64,000 bases of DNA from Adineta vaga (lineage: Eukaryota; Rotifera): NCBI GenBank assembly GCA_021613535.1, contig CP075496.1, positions 5,456,001-5,520,000 of the forward strand, given 5' to 3'. Both the position numbers and the translations under genes were made by a program. Shown piece after piece: positions 1 through 13,035 of the stretch; the first letter of the stretch is position 1, and each line of letters begins with the position of its first letter. Below the pieces are notes generated by a model, which searched no databases, was not told the origin of the DNA, and worked only from the letters and a program-made list of their open reading frames with translations.

Positions 1-2582
1 TTCATAACGTAGTTTAACTCGATCATTAGTTTGCTGAATTAAATACGTCAATGTATTACCAATATTTTTCACCTTAATATAGAATAAATATATATATATA
101 GAGAAAAAAGTTTCTTCGATCATTTTAATCTTACTTGTTCTTGAAGAGAATACAATTGTCGAAGAGTATTTTCTCGTGTATTTTCAGTTTCATCAACATT
201 TTCATCACTTGATGCGCCATCATCTGAACTTGTAATCATTGATGACGTATGTCCACCAGCACTACTATTATGTTTGGATGAATGACGTTTACGTTTTCGT
301 ACAGTAGACGAAGATGGTGGTACTAGTCCATTGTTACGTGCACTCGATGATGGAGGGTCAGTATCTATATGTGTTATCGGTGGTTCATCAGGTAATTTTG
401 CAAATTTATCTTCGAACATTTGCTAAAATAAATGAATTTTATAGAAAATCTTTTCAGAAAAATAGTAATATTCCTACTTCGACTTTTTTACACATCGCAA
501 CAACATCTGTGTGTGGTCCATTATAAAGATAGCAATTGCTAAATATAAGTCGTACGTCAGTTGCAAACTCATCTGGTGTTGCATATTCACGATTTTCAAG
601 TTTTTTCTAAAGATACGAAATAAAAGAAATAATGAAAAGGAATTTTTCTTTTCGTTATACCTTAGCAGTACCAAGATCCATTGGTTTTTTAATAATTTGA
701 TAATAATCAGATAGATTAAGAGTTTTAACATCAACAGGTTTGGCAAATGGCCAAACGAATGCCTGATCGAATAAAGAGAAGTATTTGAAAAAAAAACACG
801 AAACGAATCAATCAATAAGTTTACCAGATTCTTTTTATGTAATAAATCTTTGACGATATTAAGACAAAATTTTAACTGTTCCGTCATACGATTTTTTGGT
901 CGTTTAACTGAAGTCTAAATAAAATAGAAGCAATGATTAAATTGATTTCGAGAAGAGAAAATATTTCTTTACATCATTAGGTACACTATTTTCATATTTA
1001 ATACGTTTCAATGGTCCAGTAGTGCTATTTGTACGTTTAAACACTGCATCTTCATCTGTTTCAGTTTTTCGTTTAAAAGTCTAAATAATAAATCGATGAA
1101 AATCTTTCAAAATCTTTCGTAAATAAAATCTTACAGATGCTGATAAATCGTTAGTTGTCAATAATGCTGAATTCGACATCGATTGATGTTCTCCTGATAA
1201 TTTTGGTGACAATGATTGACTATTTTGATCAATATGATTTGAATTATTATTTAATGGAGAAAATGGAGATGTCATAGGATTTGGATTAGTTGTTGATAAT
1301 GTTCGATCTCGTGATGATGGATTTGTACCATTGGCATGAGAACTATTTACAGAACGAGCCGATGGAGATTGTACTAAATTAAAATATAAGAAAATAGTCA
1401 GAATAAAATTCATATGAACAATGAATACATGTATCGATTCGTATATTTTTTTTATAAGCGATTGTCGATCTTTGTATCATTGTTTTCTCTCTTCAGACAT
1501 GTATACAATTCTGTCAATATATCGCTGCTCTTTCCTCTTATGTGAATTGACCTTATATCTATGTTAGACAAATTTATCGTAATAGCGTATAATATATCCT
1601 GTTTGTTCGTTCAGATAGTGTACGATCAAGTGATTTTCTTTTATTTTGATCGTTTGCCTTCTTAGAATTTTCCTATGTAAGTTTCAAAATTCAAAGTAAT
1701 ACTTGTCTACGTATTATGTAAAGCTCAATTTTGAATCAATATAAATATGATTTAATAAAAAGATTATCCAATGATCTAGTGGATCATCTCATCGATAATC
1801 TCTGTCTTACTGAGACTCATAGTACTCTTAAATATGACATTTCTTTCTAGTGATGACATACATGGTGAGATAATATGTTCACTAGGAGTTGATGGTGAAG
1901 CTACGGAAACCGATAAACTTCCATCACCAATACCCTTGACTCCAGCTGGTTTTGTTGGATGTGGTACAATTTCAATCTCCTAAAAGAAATAAAATATTAA
2001 ATCATATTGAAATCTAAATCTACTTACATTTTCTGGCATTTCAGCTAATTTTTCATAGAACATTTTTTCCAATGTTGTACCCATGAGTACAACATCCTAA
2101 ATAGAAGTACAATATTCTTAGAAAACATAATCTTTAGCTTTTTTTTCTTTATCTACTTCGCCTGGTTTATTATACAAATAACAATTTGTAAACATTATAT
2201 TGAAATCAGTAATACATTCTTTAATACTATAATAATAATTTGTTTCGAGACGTTTCTTAATTGTACCAAGATCCATTGGATATCGTACAACTTTATTATA
2301 ATTCTATAAAATAATATACATGTATCAAGATATTATTAAAAAACAAAATCATACAGGTAAATTAAGTTTGACTGGATTAACAGGTTTTTGGAATGGCCAT
2401 GAAAATTCATGTTTCCATAAAAATTTTATTATAACTTTTGACACATATTGTAATTGATTGGTTTGTCGGCCACGTTTTGTTGCCGGTATATGTGGTAATT
2501 TCATTGGATATGCACTTGTCGACTAAAAGATAATCATAAGAAGCATGGAAATTATTCGAGATAAACAATCTTGTACCTTCAT
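1..2582 (-). CDS. BRD: BET-family double-bromodomain protein (BRD2/3/4, fs(1)h), 3' end beyond window
   Basis: Chromatin reader that binds acetylated histone tails and promotes transcription. Read on the minus strand, the protein opens with a two-codon exon (2577-2582, Met-Lys, donor GT at 2575-2576), then exon 2 from 2522 gives the first bromodomain: [43 protein letters not shown] and the acetyl-lysine-binding Asn region NCYLYNKPG, ending near 2040. A serine/proline-rich linker lies at about 1800-1980 and 1140-1380, a basic stretch at about 960-1080. The second bromodomain spans about 900-370, with [26 protein letters not shown] and [14 protein letters not shown] Ser/Lys-rich segment and a coiled-coil-like segment ([10 protein letters not shown]) follow, resembling the BET 'motif B' region. 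The ET domain would lie before base 1 and is not seen. Introns are mostly short; one of about 400 bp lies near 1400-1790. Family assignment is firm, the choice among BRD2/3/4 is not meaningful here. Confidence 0.93.
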
Positions 2583-3909
2583 GATAAAGTTTTTTTTAGA
2601 AGAAAAAATTTAACATGAATAGAATACGAAGATATGATAATATTCGTCTGGCTTTATATGAAAAAGAAGTTTTGTTTTAAACTCTTATATGCATCATTTA
2701 TTTTCATAATAGTGGAAGAAAAGCAATTAATTAAAATATTTAGATGATTCAACGATAAGAAGAATGAATGACAGGTGAAGGTAAATATGTGGTTGAAAGA
2801 AAAAAAAAACAAATTCTTTGAAACAATAAACGATCGCCATTTTCTTTCCATGTGATTAGAAACTTCATGAATTCAATTGATGGATCAAAGTGCATTAATG
2901 TGATAGTTTGTTTGTTTTTCTAATTTAATGAGAATAAATCATGAGATTTTGTATTTTAAATAGAATTTCACTCATTTATGACAATAGAACTTTAAAATTA
3001 TTATTAAGGAAAGATAAATTACTGATTGTATAGATGTCGCATTAGTTCTAGATGATTTTCATTCTACTGAGAAAATATGAGAAACTGCTTTTTTTCGACA
3101 TTCATAAATATATTCAAGACAGAGTGCAATTCATGATAAAAGTATTCAATGAAAAGAAAGTTTTTGTTTTCGAGGAATGAATTAAATAGTAGAAGAAATC
3201 TTCTCATTTAATACGATAGCAATTGAGCGAAAGCATTTTCAATGAAAGAAATACGCAGAACATAAACTAACGAAAATATCTGTTACATTTTCCCTTATAG
3301 TGTTGCCTTGGAAATCGAGTTATTCAATTTGTTGTTGTTGTCGTTGTTTTACCATCATTTACTTCAGTACTATTGTAAAATGATTCGTTCATGGACTCAT
3401 CCGCAATTGAAGATAAAGGGAGTATCAAGCAGAATACAAATAAAGCAAGAAGAAGAATTGTACACGAAATACACACTTTTTTAAATATTATTTTTTGAGT
3501 ATATATCCCATGATTACTAACGATATTCAATCTTGTAGTATTATATTCATACAATATGTATTAAAAGTTCGCTTTTCTAATACAATATACTTACGAATAA
3601 TTTATTTTCTTAGAATATATATACCTGTGTTGTTAAAATTTTTAGTTGCTTTATAGCAATCGATTGTTGATAGAAAAAGATTCTTTAAGTTCGTATGGAT
3701 TACTGATTTATACTTTTGTATGAAACAAGAAGTCAGAAGAAAAGAAACTCTGATTGGTGTCAGTCGTAAGCTAATCAAATCAAATTCTTTCTTCCTTTCA
3801 GAAATTTCCAAGTCATATAAAATAAGTTACATTTATTTAAAAAAAAAACGTTTTCTTCTACATTCATCAAAACTATGTGAAAGTTATTATTTAGATAAGA
3901 CATCAACTA
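2583..3909. other. Intergenic region between divergent BET and USP19 genes
   Basis: AT-rich spacer between the BET start (minus) and the USP19 start (plus). It presumably carries both promoters, but no convincing TATA or initiator pair could be singled out. The only ORF of any interest is the small minus-strand membrane ORF at 3322-3554, listed separately. Other ORFs here are short, low-complexity and look like chance. Confidence 0.6.
3322..3554 (-). CDS. Possible small single-pass membrane protein (76 aa), doubtful
   Basis: Not recognised. An uninterrupted minus-strand ORF encodes about 76 residues with a hydrophobic stretch at roughly residues 28-50 (ISCTILLLALFVFCLILP), followed by a short polar tail carrying two N-glycosylation sequons (NES, NST) and a final run of threonines. 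This layout could be a type II or signal-anchored peptide, or one exon of a larger gene. Against it: short, no homologue recognised, AT-rich sequence readily yields hydrophobic chance ORFs, and it sits in the presumed promoter region of two genes. Kept as a low-confidence call. Confidence 0.25.
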
Positions 3910-6900
3910 TGTCCCCTAATTTAACTGCACAACCTCAATTATCTGAATATAAATTTGAAGATTCAAATGACTGTGTAATTGTACATCTGTATGCAAATGG
4001 AGCAATTGAAATCAAAGATGTTGAATTTAATTGTGATCCTGATGTTCTGGAAATATCTACACCAAGTGAGTCATACAAATATTAAAAACTTATTTTTAAA
4101 CAAGAAAGTCTTTAATCTCTTTTTCTTTAAGTTGGTCAACGATGGGAATTTCAATTATATTCACCTATTTACTCTGATCAAGTTGAAATCGAGGGTACAA
4201 TTAACGAAAATAGAACACAAACAACAATTCAACTTCGCTTACATAAACAGCGAAAACAACTAACATGGCCTCAACTTTGTAGTCGACAAACAAATTCAAT
4301 AATACAACAAGAAAACAACGAACATATCGAAATGACAAATCTAGAAATGAAGCCTTCTATTCTACAAGAACAATCTGAAGAAATATCATTGAAAAAAATA
4401 CAACAGACTTTTATAGAAACAAATGATAATAAAGCCATTTCACGATTACAAATCAAACAAGTTCAAGATTGTCATGTAAATTTTACTGATACAAATTTTA
4501 CCATTATTTTCCAAACAGAGTTCGTCTATTCTTTCAATCATTGATTGACATGTATACATTGGATTTTTTTTCTTTTCAGTGATGAAGAATTTCTTCGTTT
4601 TCATTCTATGTCATCGACAAAAACATTTAAATTATTTGTTCGTGTGAAAGAACGCATTAAACCCGAAGAATGCACTTATGCAGTCACACCAACATGTATC
4701 GAAATTACACTTACAAAAGATAATGAATATGGGATGAAATGGTATCAACTTGAACCCAATGAATATTCAGAAGTTCGTCCACGTTTACACTTATCACCAA
4801 TATCAACAAGTCCCTTAAGATTGACAAAGACAACTCCATTAAAAAATGACATAAATAAAGGTAAATTGAGCGAAAAGAATGATCGAGTGTTTCTCATTTT
4901 GTAACACTGATATCTTGTTCTATTCTATTGGAATAATATTTCTTCTCTTTTAAGTTATTTCTCACCTTCCATCGATGCCCAGATCGGTAAGATGATTTGT
5001 AATTCTATTTTTGTATTACTAAGAAACTCTTCTTATTGTAGTCAGATACGTTTTCTTCTGGATCAACACTTTATCGAAAAGATATTACAAGCTCACCTAG
5101 TACAACACCCACTATAGGTTATACTGGCATATATAATCCAGCAAATTCATGTTTTATGAATGCTGCTTTACAATGTTTGGCGAATACACGTGAATTACGA
5201 GATTATTTCTTACGTATGAACATTAAAATGATAATTTTCTAAAGTATATTCTTTTCATATTTATAGAATCATACTATTGTATGGAAATTAATCGAACAAA
5301 TCCACTTGGTATGAAAGGAATCATGGCAGAAGAATTTGCTAATGTTATTAAAAATTTATGGAGTGGAGCATTTAATTATATTGATGCAAATCGATTGAGG
5401 GTTCGTTCAAAATTTTTTTATATAAGATTCTAGTTAGAATTGAACAATAATTTTAGGAGTTTGCAGCGAAGAGACATCAAGAATTTATTGGTAATGGACA
5501 ACATGATGCTCAAGAATTATTAACCATTATATTAGATGCACTTCATGAAGTAAGAATTGAAATATAGAAATAGGAAAAATGATGTTAATTTTATTGTAGG
5601 ATCTTAATCGAATTATTGATAAGCCGCAAGTACCACCTGTAGAAGATGGAAATCGACCTGATCATGTAAATACAAATATAAAGAATTGTCTTCTCTAGTA
5701 ATATGCAATTATTTGAAATAGATTATTGCTGATGAATATTGGCGTGGTTATTTATCTCGTAATGATTCTTTGATTGTTCAATTATTTACAGGGCAATTCA
5801 AATCGAAAACGAAATGTCCACAATGTCAGAAAGTTTGTTATATCAACAAAATTAAATTCATATTCTGTTTATTCAAAATATTCTTTCAGGAATCAATTAC
5901 ATTTGATCCATTTACTTCACTTTCTGTACCATTACCAAAACGTATTGCTGTTGATACAATCGTTACATTTCGAAATGAAGAGAAATCACCAATTAAAGTA
6001 GAATTGAAGTTTTTTACATAAAATTTCACGTAAAGATTCATTTTTACTTATAGTATCGAATTGTAATGTCATCAGATGGAACAATTGAGGAACTAAAACG
6101 TGTTATATCAAATAAATGCGGTATACCAGTAGCTAAAGTCAGTTAATACTAATTATTAATGCTCTTAGGAACTGTCAATTATATTTTCATTTAGATGTTA
6201 GCATTTAAAATTCAAGATAGTTGTACTGTAGAGCATCTATCAAATCAAATGCATGTACAGAGTAGTAGCTATTCATTTAGTAGTTCGGATATAACTTATA
6301 TGTAAGGGATTTAATATATTTTAATAAAACATCTTATTACAATGTGTATGCTTGTATTTCTAGAACTGAAATTTTGACAAGTGCAGAATGTAATGATGAA
6401 CCAATCATTTCATTAACATTTTTTCAGCGTATATTCAAAACAATTGATTACATATCATCATGTGCTTATTGTCAAGCATTGCCTAATCCTCATACTTCAC
6501 CGAAATTTTGTAAAAATTGCTATCAAACATCCTATTGTGATGAGTATGTTTATTCATATCATTTATTAATCCTTATTATACTTTTCAATCTTTTCATTTC
6601 TAGACAATGTTTAAGATTTCATAAAAATGAACATGAACATAAATGTAAATTTCGGACATCGACTAATTATGAAGTTATTGGTGTTCCATTTGTTATTTCG
6701 TTACCAAAATCTAAATTAACATGTGAATATGTCTTTGAACAGATCAGTATTTATTCTAAGTAAATTAAAAAAAATATCTAAATAACAATAAAATTAATTG
6801 AAATATATTTCTGTTTTGATATTTTAAGACGATATGTCGATATTCATATAGAACGAACAAAACGAATGAAACGATCAATGGCAGTTAATCGAGATTTTGA

Positions 6901-8368
6901 TGATTATGAACGACTTACTGATGACGATGATGAAGATGACAGGTAGATAATATGGATGAAGTTAATCTTAATTTGAAGTTATTTGTTATGAAATTAATTC
7001 ATTGAGAGAATGAGATGAAACTTATTTCGAATTGTTTTAGTTTCAGTGATATTGAAAATGTTGATTGGGAAACAATAAAAAGTACGCTTTCATCATCGGA
7101 TTCTTGGTCTATTTGTCGTATTGGTGATTATTTTGTTAAAACAAATAAAAATAAACGACGTCATAATCAAGAGAAAAAAGATCGAAAAGAAAAAATACTT
7201 AGAAGTATATCCGCCACGGAAAATGATGATGATGAAGAAGCAATGGTTGTCAGCGCTGGTGAGAGTGGTAGTAATAGTAGTACGGAAGATTTTGATATGC
7301 TTGATGATATATTTGGCAGTCAACCCTTATTTCGTTTAACACCTCAAACAACAGATCTTTTCGAGAACAATTCTCAATCCATTATTGAACCTGGTTAGTA
7401 GCATGTGCTCTAAAACTTAAGCAAAGATATCAGTAGAATCGTTATCATTTATAGGTGAAGATGCTGATAACATTTTACGTCGTTATACAACATTTTCAAT
7501 TGATTGGTTTACAGATAATAAATTAGATGCACCATTACGTATTACACCACCAATGAATCGTAATAGAATCAACGGTCTTGTTGAAGATGATAGTGTTCTA
7601 AATTCTACCAGTGGTGGTAAGTAATGAATATGATCTGTTTATTTTTCTTTCGACTGATAATTAATCGATAATTTTATACAAAAGATCAAGATATAACACT
7701 ACAACAATGTTTGGAATTATTTATTAAACCAGAAGTCTTAGGTCCCGATGATAAATGGTATTGTCCACATTGTAAAGAACATATTCAAGCAGAAAAACGT
7801 ATGTCTATTTGGCGTTTACCACCCATACTTATTGTGCATCTCAAACGATTTAAATACAATCATTGTTCATCATCTTCTTATATGTCGAATACACGAGAAA
7901 AAATTGATACAACAGTTAAATTTCCTATACAGTATGTTTCAATCATATTTTCAAATGAAATAAAGACGAAAAGTCTCGTTTTTTAGTGATCTTAATATGA
8001 CACCATATTGTTCTTCAGCATCTGAACAAACTAATAATACAACTCAATGTCGTTATGATCTTTATGGAATTGTAAATCATCGTGGTTCAGCATGGTTTGG
8101 ACATTATACATCCTATGCTAGACTTTTAGCAAATAATGATTCAGCTAAAACTGAAATTGGTAATAAATATTTGCTTACAGTGAATAAGAATCAAGTTACA
8201 TATGTTTTTTTAATTTAGGTTGGCGTCAATTTGATGATACACGTGTTTCTTCATTAACGAATGTCAAAGATCTTATTCGATCTGATGCATATGTTTTATT
8301 CTATCGACATCGTCATCTTGCAGTCAATTTTACCGTTCAAGAACAAATTCAACGTGCTCTAACATAAT
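3910..8368 (+). CDS. USP19: Ubiquitin-specific protease USP19 (CS-CS-USP with MYND finger)
   Basis: Deubiquitinase with HSP90-cochaperone-like CS domains. The start is taken at 3910 ([10 protein letters not shown]), because an in-frame upstream ATG at 3720 adds only low-complexity sequence. First CS domain: about 3910-4270 (intron with donor GTGAGT after ISTP); second CS domain: about 4440-4750, ending in GMKWYQLEP, typical of USP19. The USP catalytic core starts at about 5117; the Cys box reads [15 protein letters not shown] with catalytic Cys at 5150-5152. A MYND-type zinc finger (CAYCQ...FCKNC...[14 protein letters not shown]) is inserted at about 6450-6650, followed by an acidic insert at 6890-7400. 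The zinc-ribbon CPHC lies near 7760. The His box is [14 protein letters not shown] near 8090-8125, and WRQFDDTRV near 8222 gives the third triad residue. It ends RAQ-like in IQRAL-Thr-stop with no C-terminal membrane anchor, as in soluble USP19 isoforms. An AATAAA lies at 8410-8415. About 14 short introns. Confidence 0.92.
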
Positions 8369-9669
8369 TAACATTGATGTAAAACAAATGGATAATAATC
8401 GTTCGATTAAATAAACATGTCTATACCGGTTATATGCGTATATTTTTCTTTTATTCAAGACTTTCATTAATCTGTGATTTCTTTTTTTTTTCATTGAAAA
8501 TTAACCCGAGTGTGTATTTTGCTTTCATTTTTATATTCCTATTACGAAAAAAAAAACAAATTGTAAAGGTGCTAAAAGAAAATTCGAATTATTACATAAT
8601 ATTTCATCGAAAAGAATCACTTGTTTATTATATGAAATAGCGACCGACGTTATTCTTTACAAAGTTGATCGAATGAGAATTTCTTTCTCGAAATTTCTCG
8701 ATTATATAAAATCATGACTCATAACACATGCTGGCGCTATTCGTCTATGCTGAAGAAAAAGGAAATATGTGTTTAAACCATAATTTTTGACAAATGATAA
8801 AGCAAGAAGTCTATAGAATTGAATATGCGAAAAAAAAGACACAGACGAAGTAAAAAGAGAACACGATTACTAAAAATAAATAAAGTATCCTTTTCTTTCC
8901 CTCAAAAAAAAAAGCCATTGAGTTATTTTCTTTTTTTTCTCTTTCAGTGGATGTTGGGCATGTAAGTGTGAAAAAAAGAAAAGGGTAAGAAGAATTGATT
9001 TGGTTTTTTTCTTTTACTTCTATTTTTCTTCTTCATCTGCTCTCGATTAATAAATGATATATGATTAAATTCTAGCATCGACTGAAATACAATATTTAAT
9101 CCATAATAAACATGTCGCCTACACAATTCTTTCTTGTTTTTTTCTTTATTGACCAATAAATCTCTCTGTATATACGCATCATACGTATGTGCGCAGTAAT
9201 TATTATCAATGAAAAACATACACCCATGCGGAAGATATATATTCGCATATATGTAGGTTTCTGTTTGACTGATCGCCATCGATGGGTAAGGATACTATCT
9301 TGCTCGACAGACTCCGACATTTTATATAAATACGAAAGATAATTTTCGTTATTTTTTCGATTATGATTTATACAAAAGCACAAATATGATGTGCATTATC
9401 GGTAAGATGTCTTTGTCAAAAAAGAAACTTTCTTTTTTTCGTTGTTTATTTATCATTAAAGAAAAGAAAACGAGAAGAGAAAAGAATAGATCATATCTAA
9501 TATATCAATCGATCGCAAACTATTTGCGTACTTGCATACCCCATTTATACGTTGTTAATCGAGTAGAAGACAAGTAATGATAAAAATCAATCTATCATTA
9601 TCGTCATTATTACTTTCCTTCTTATTTTTACCTGCATTCATTCAGTTAAAAAAGAAAAGATACAAGGCC

Positions 9670-9677
9670 GAATATTC
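9670..9677 (+). promoter_or_regulatory. Heat-shock-element-like inverted repeat
   Basis: GAATATTC is two head-to-head GAA units with the 2-bp spacing expected for a heat-shock element (nGAAnnTTCn). It lies 31 bp upstream of a TATA box and about 100 bp upstream of the small-HSP start codon. Only two of the usual three or more units match, so it is a minimal element; chance occurrence is possible in AT-rich DNA. Confidence 0.35.
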
Positions 9678-9700
9678 AATACATATACTCACACACTACA

Positions 9701-9709
9701 TATATAAAT
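9701..9709 (+). promoter_or_regulatory. TATA box of small heat-shock gene
   Basis: TATATAAAT lies 63-71 bp upstream of the ATG at 9772, a reasonable core-promoter position for a short 5' UTR. A minimal upstream ATG-AGA-TGA follows it directly. Assignment rests on position and sequence only. Confidence 0.45.
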
Positions 9710-9771
9710 GAGATGAAAAAGGATGGTTGCTTTTTTTAGATTTATATTTGAGTCAAAAGAATAAACTGACT

Positions 9772-11686
9772 ATGTCTTCACAACGTTACTCAGAAAGTCG
9801 AACAGTACATGGAGAAACTCGTCGAGGAGGTGATCTCTATGATTCACCATATAGTCAACGTGTCACTGTTCCTATTCAACATTCAATAAATAGTTTCACT
9901 AGTACTCCTAATGAACAACGTGTTCAAGATCGTATTCGTCATCAAGATACAACAGTGCAATGGGTCAATGATCCAGTAAGTGGCCAAGAAAAATTTCGAG
10001 TTCAGATTAATATTGAAGGATTTAATCAAAATGAAGTATGTAAAAATGACTAACTTTTATTTCAAGAAGAAAAATTTCCTTCTTTCTTTCCATTATAAAT
10101 TAGGTTAATATTCGTGTGGAAGGAAATAAATTGATTGTCTATGGAGAACATGTAGAAAATCATAATGATGTAAGATCCGTATGTTTTCGCTTTTGTCATT
10201 AATAGATACAATGAAAATCATTTTGAATTGAAATTTTTGTTGTTTATATTTCATTATGTTATATAATTTAGAGTACAGCAAAAAAAATTATCGAAAAATC
10301 ATTTGAATTACCGCGTGATGTTGATACATTAAGGTAGAAATTATTCAAATTTTCAATTGATATTTTTCAATTGTATCATATTATTTTAGTCCACATGTAA
10401 CATTTCCAACATCAGCAAAAATGCAAGTTGATTTTCCATCACGCCATTCCAATGTACTCATTGATGATGGTCGTACATCGTCGAAGTTCATATCTAATTG
10501 TGATATATCTCAACGGTCAGCACCTGAAATTACTCAACAACGAAGTTCAACTGAATATACATCAACAAGACGACTCGGTGGTGGTGGTAGTGGCGGTACT
10601 ACGCATACTTATGAACGAAGTTCAAGTAAAATGCGTTTGTTATCTATGATTTAACTAGAGATAAAAAGATGACTCATTTCAGGTCCACGTCGTCATTCGC
10701 CTTATGATCAACCGTTTGGTAATAATGATATTGGACGTAACACTACTACTAATTATGCATCAACGAGTCAGCATCAATCACGTGAACATCAAAGTTCACC
10801 ACGTCAAGTTTTTAGCAGTTCTATAGCAACAGATTCATACAATCGATCTAATAGTCCACCACGTCAAGGTTTTAGCAGTTCTATAGCAACAGATTCATTC
10901 AATCGATCTAATAGTCCACTACGTCAAGGTTTTAGCAGTTCTATAAAAACAGATTCATTCAATCGATCTAATAGTCCACCACGTACACATCGTATACCAA
11001 CAACCTATTCGCCATCGCGAACGTCGTTTTCATCATCTTCACTTGGTAATATCGGTAATGTAAAAGAAGAAACATTTACTGAATCACATCGTGAAACACG
11101 TCATCAGCGTTCAAGTCCAACATCGGGTGTACAATCATCTCATGAAGTTGAACATCATCGTTCAGGTAGTCCATCAATAGCAAGAGGTCTTGATGAGGAT
11201 CGTTTTCACTCAAGTCTTAGTCTTGGTGGTCGCACTTTGTCACCAGCATCACGTAATCTTGAAGTACGAGAATTCTCGCGACGTGTTGGTAGTGGTTCAA
11301 ATAATCAAAATAATGATAAGTTTCTTAATAATGATTCTTCACTATTTTCTCGTGACTTCAATTCGGATGCATTCTACCGAAGTGCTTTTCAACCGCAAGT
11401 TTTTACTGATGATCATGGTCAAAAACGTATTGAAATGAAACTTGAAGTTAATAATTATCAACCCAATGAAATAAAAGTCTCGGTTAATGGTAATGATCTT
11501 ATTGTTCAAGCTGAACATAGTAGTGATCGTCCACCAACATCTTCAACACGACAATATTTTTATAAACAAATTACATTACCATCCAATACTGATTTATCTA
11601 GTTTATCATCACAATATCATCCTGATGGTAAACTTCATATTACAGCAAAATTATCGCAAGAACAATCATCAATTAGATATAATTAA
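9772..11686 (+). CDS. Small heat-shock protein with two alpha-crystallin domains
   Basis: Molecular chaperone of the HSP20 family, expected to hold unfolding proteins in soluble form. Exon 1 (from 9772, MSSQRYSESR) enters the first alpha-crystallin domain: VQWVNDP...FRVQINIEGFNQNE, continued in VNIRVEGNKLIVYGEH (from about 10085) and a third exon (KKIIEKSFELPRDVDTL, from about 10272), then SPHVTFPTSAKMQVDF. A Ser/Arg-rich linker follows, with a Gly-rich patch (10578-10597) and a 20-residue unit repeated three times (10801-10980). The second domain, 11405-11670, reads RIEMKLEVNNYQPNEIKVSV, LIVQAEH, YKQITLPSNTDL and PDGKLHITAKL. It ends IRYN-stop, with AATAAA near 11764. Two-domain HSP20 proteins are known in flatworms and other invertebrates, usually with a shorter linker. 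Stress-linked expression is inferred from the family and the promoter. Confidence 0.88.
10801..10980 (+). repeat. Three 60-bp tandem repeats inside the small-HSP coding region
   Basis: Three copies in exact 60-bp register (10801, 10861, 10921) differ at only a few bases. Because 60 is a multiple of three, each adds 20 residues of the form RQGFSSSIATDSFNRSNSPP without breaking the frame. The first copy has V for G and Y for F; the third has K for A. High similarity suggests recent expansion or homogenisation. Confidence 0.95.
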
Positions 11687-13035
11687 GGTTTTCGTCTTTT
11701 TTTTCTTAATAATATTTCAATCTTGAAAGTTCGTTCTTTTTCTTTCTTTTTTCATCAATTTAAATAAATATATATAATTTTCGGCAAGGTATATTTGAAA
11801 ATATTTCTATAGAATTTGATATACATATTTATGTAGTAACTGAATGTTCTCGAATTTGGTTAAGTTAGAGGTAAATTTTAAATTATTAAATGATACATTT
11901 CTTAGCAACAGAAGATCAATATTCGAATGATGTCATCAGTCTATAATCGAAAGCGCTACATTATAAGAATTTAATATTTCAAATCTTCTCAATCTCAAGT
12001 AGTTTTTCGAATATAAGAAAGTAAAAGGATTGATTATTGTTTACGTTGACGATCTTATTTAATCAAGCGAAACAATTGTGTTTTGTTGTTTTCTACTCGA
12101 AATGAATCAAAATAATTGTAAGACTAATGACCATGAATAAAACAGTTGTTTTGCATAAATTTACGCTTGAAACAAATATAGTTCTTTCTCTCTAACCTAG
12201 GTCATACTTCATCGACTTGTTACAATAATCATTGCTGAACTCAATCAGAAAGAGAAAAGAAATGATAAGAGATTAGTTAAAAACAGATTTAGTTTCTTCC
12301 ATAATGATTAAAAAATTTTGAGTTCTTTTAAGCATGTGCATATCAGAGATTCATGAAATAAACATCCGATTTGCCAAATATTGTCTAGTTAAATGAACGT
12401 CACGAGGGTCCGGTACACTTTGCCGATAGTTATATTTTTCGAAAATTTGTTTTCTGAATAAAACTAATCAATGTCTTGGTTCACTTAATCTATCCGTTTG
12501 CAAAGTACAACAAAAGGATGACAGTGAATTAGACTCTCTTCAATAGACTGTGAGTACATAAATAAGGAAAGATAATGGATATAGATGCATACCCTTACAC
12601 CCTCACCCGCACTCTCACTCATTTTCACCATCATCCTCAAGTTTTTGTCGGCAAAATGATTCTCGGCTAAGTGATTGCGGCCCCATCGCGATATCAACAT
12701 CATTGTTTATTGAAATAAATGACAACGAAATATAGATTCTTCATCCAGAACAATGCTATTTTCTAATCTGTAATGTTTTATCTATTGGCGATGATCAATG
12801 TTGAAAAAATGACTGATCGTAATAATGAGGTGCACTTTATGAATTACATGAAAATGTCTGAAGTCTTTCTTTTTCATTCTTTCTTCTACCGTCCGCAATG
12901 CTTTCTAAGTGTCAATATTTGCGTACTTCAACACTACACACAACATTGAAGACTTGTTTTTTTATCTTAAATAAACTCAATAAAAAGAAGAAAATTAACA
13001 ATTTTATTTCATTTCATTTTCTCCGCAAAAGTTTT
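11687..13035. other. Intergenic region
   Basis: 3' flank of the small-HSP gene (AATAAA near 11764) and the upstream region of the next gene. Apart from a more GC-rich patch near 12390-12430 and 12590-12700, it is AT-rich filler. The minus-strand ORF at 12485-12703 has no recognisable domain and is not called. Confidence 0.5.

Larger units (their letters stand above)
8369..9771. other. Intergenic: USP19 3' flank and small-HSP promoter
   Basis: Contains the USP19 polyadenylation signal at 8410-8415, poly-A/poly-T rich filler, and at its right end an HSE-like palindrome and TATA box for the small heat-shock gene (listed separately). Several ORFs of 60-110 codons on both strands (for example 8944-9279 minus) are low-complexity and overlap each other in different frames; none looks like protein. 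Confidence 0.6.

Noticed and set aside
8944-9383. Overlapping minus-strand ORFs of 95-111 codons
   Set aside because: Overlap each other in different frames, low complexity.
12485-12703. Minus-strand ORF of 72 codons
   Set aside because: No domain, no splice partner and no start context; looks like chance in a GC-richer patch.
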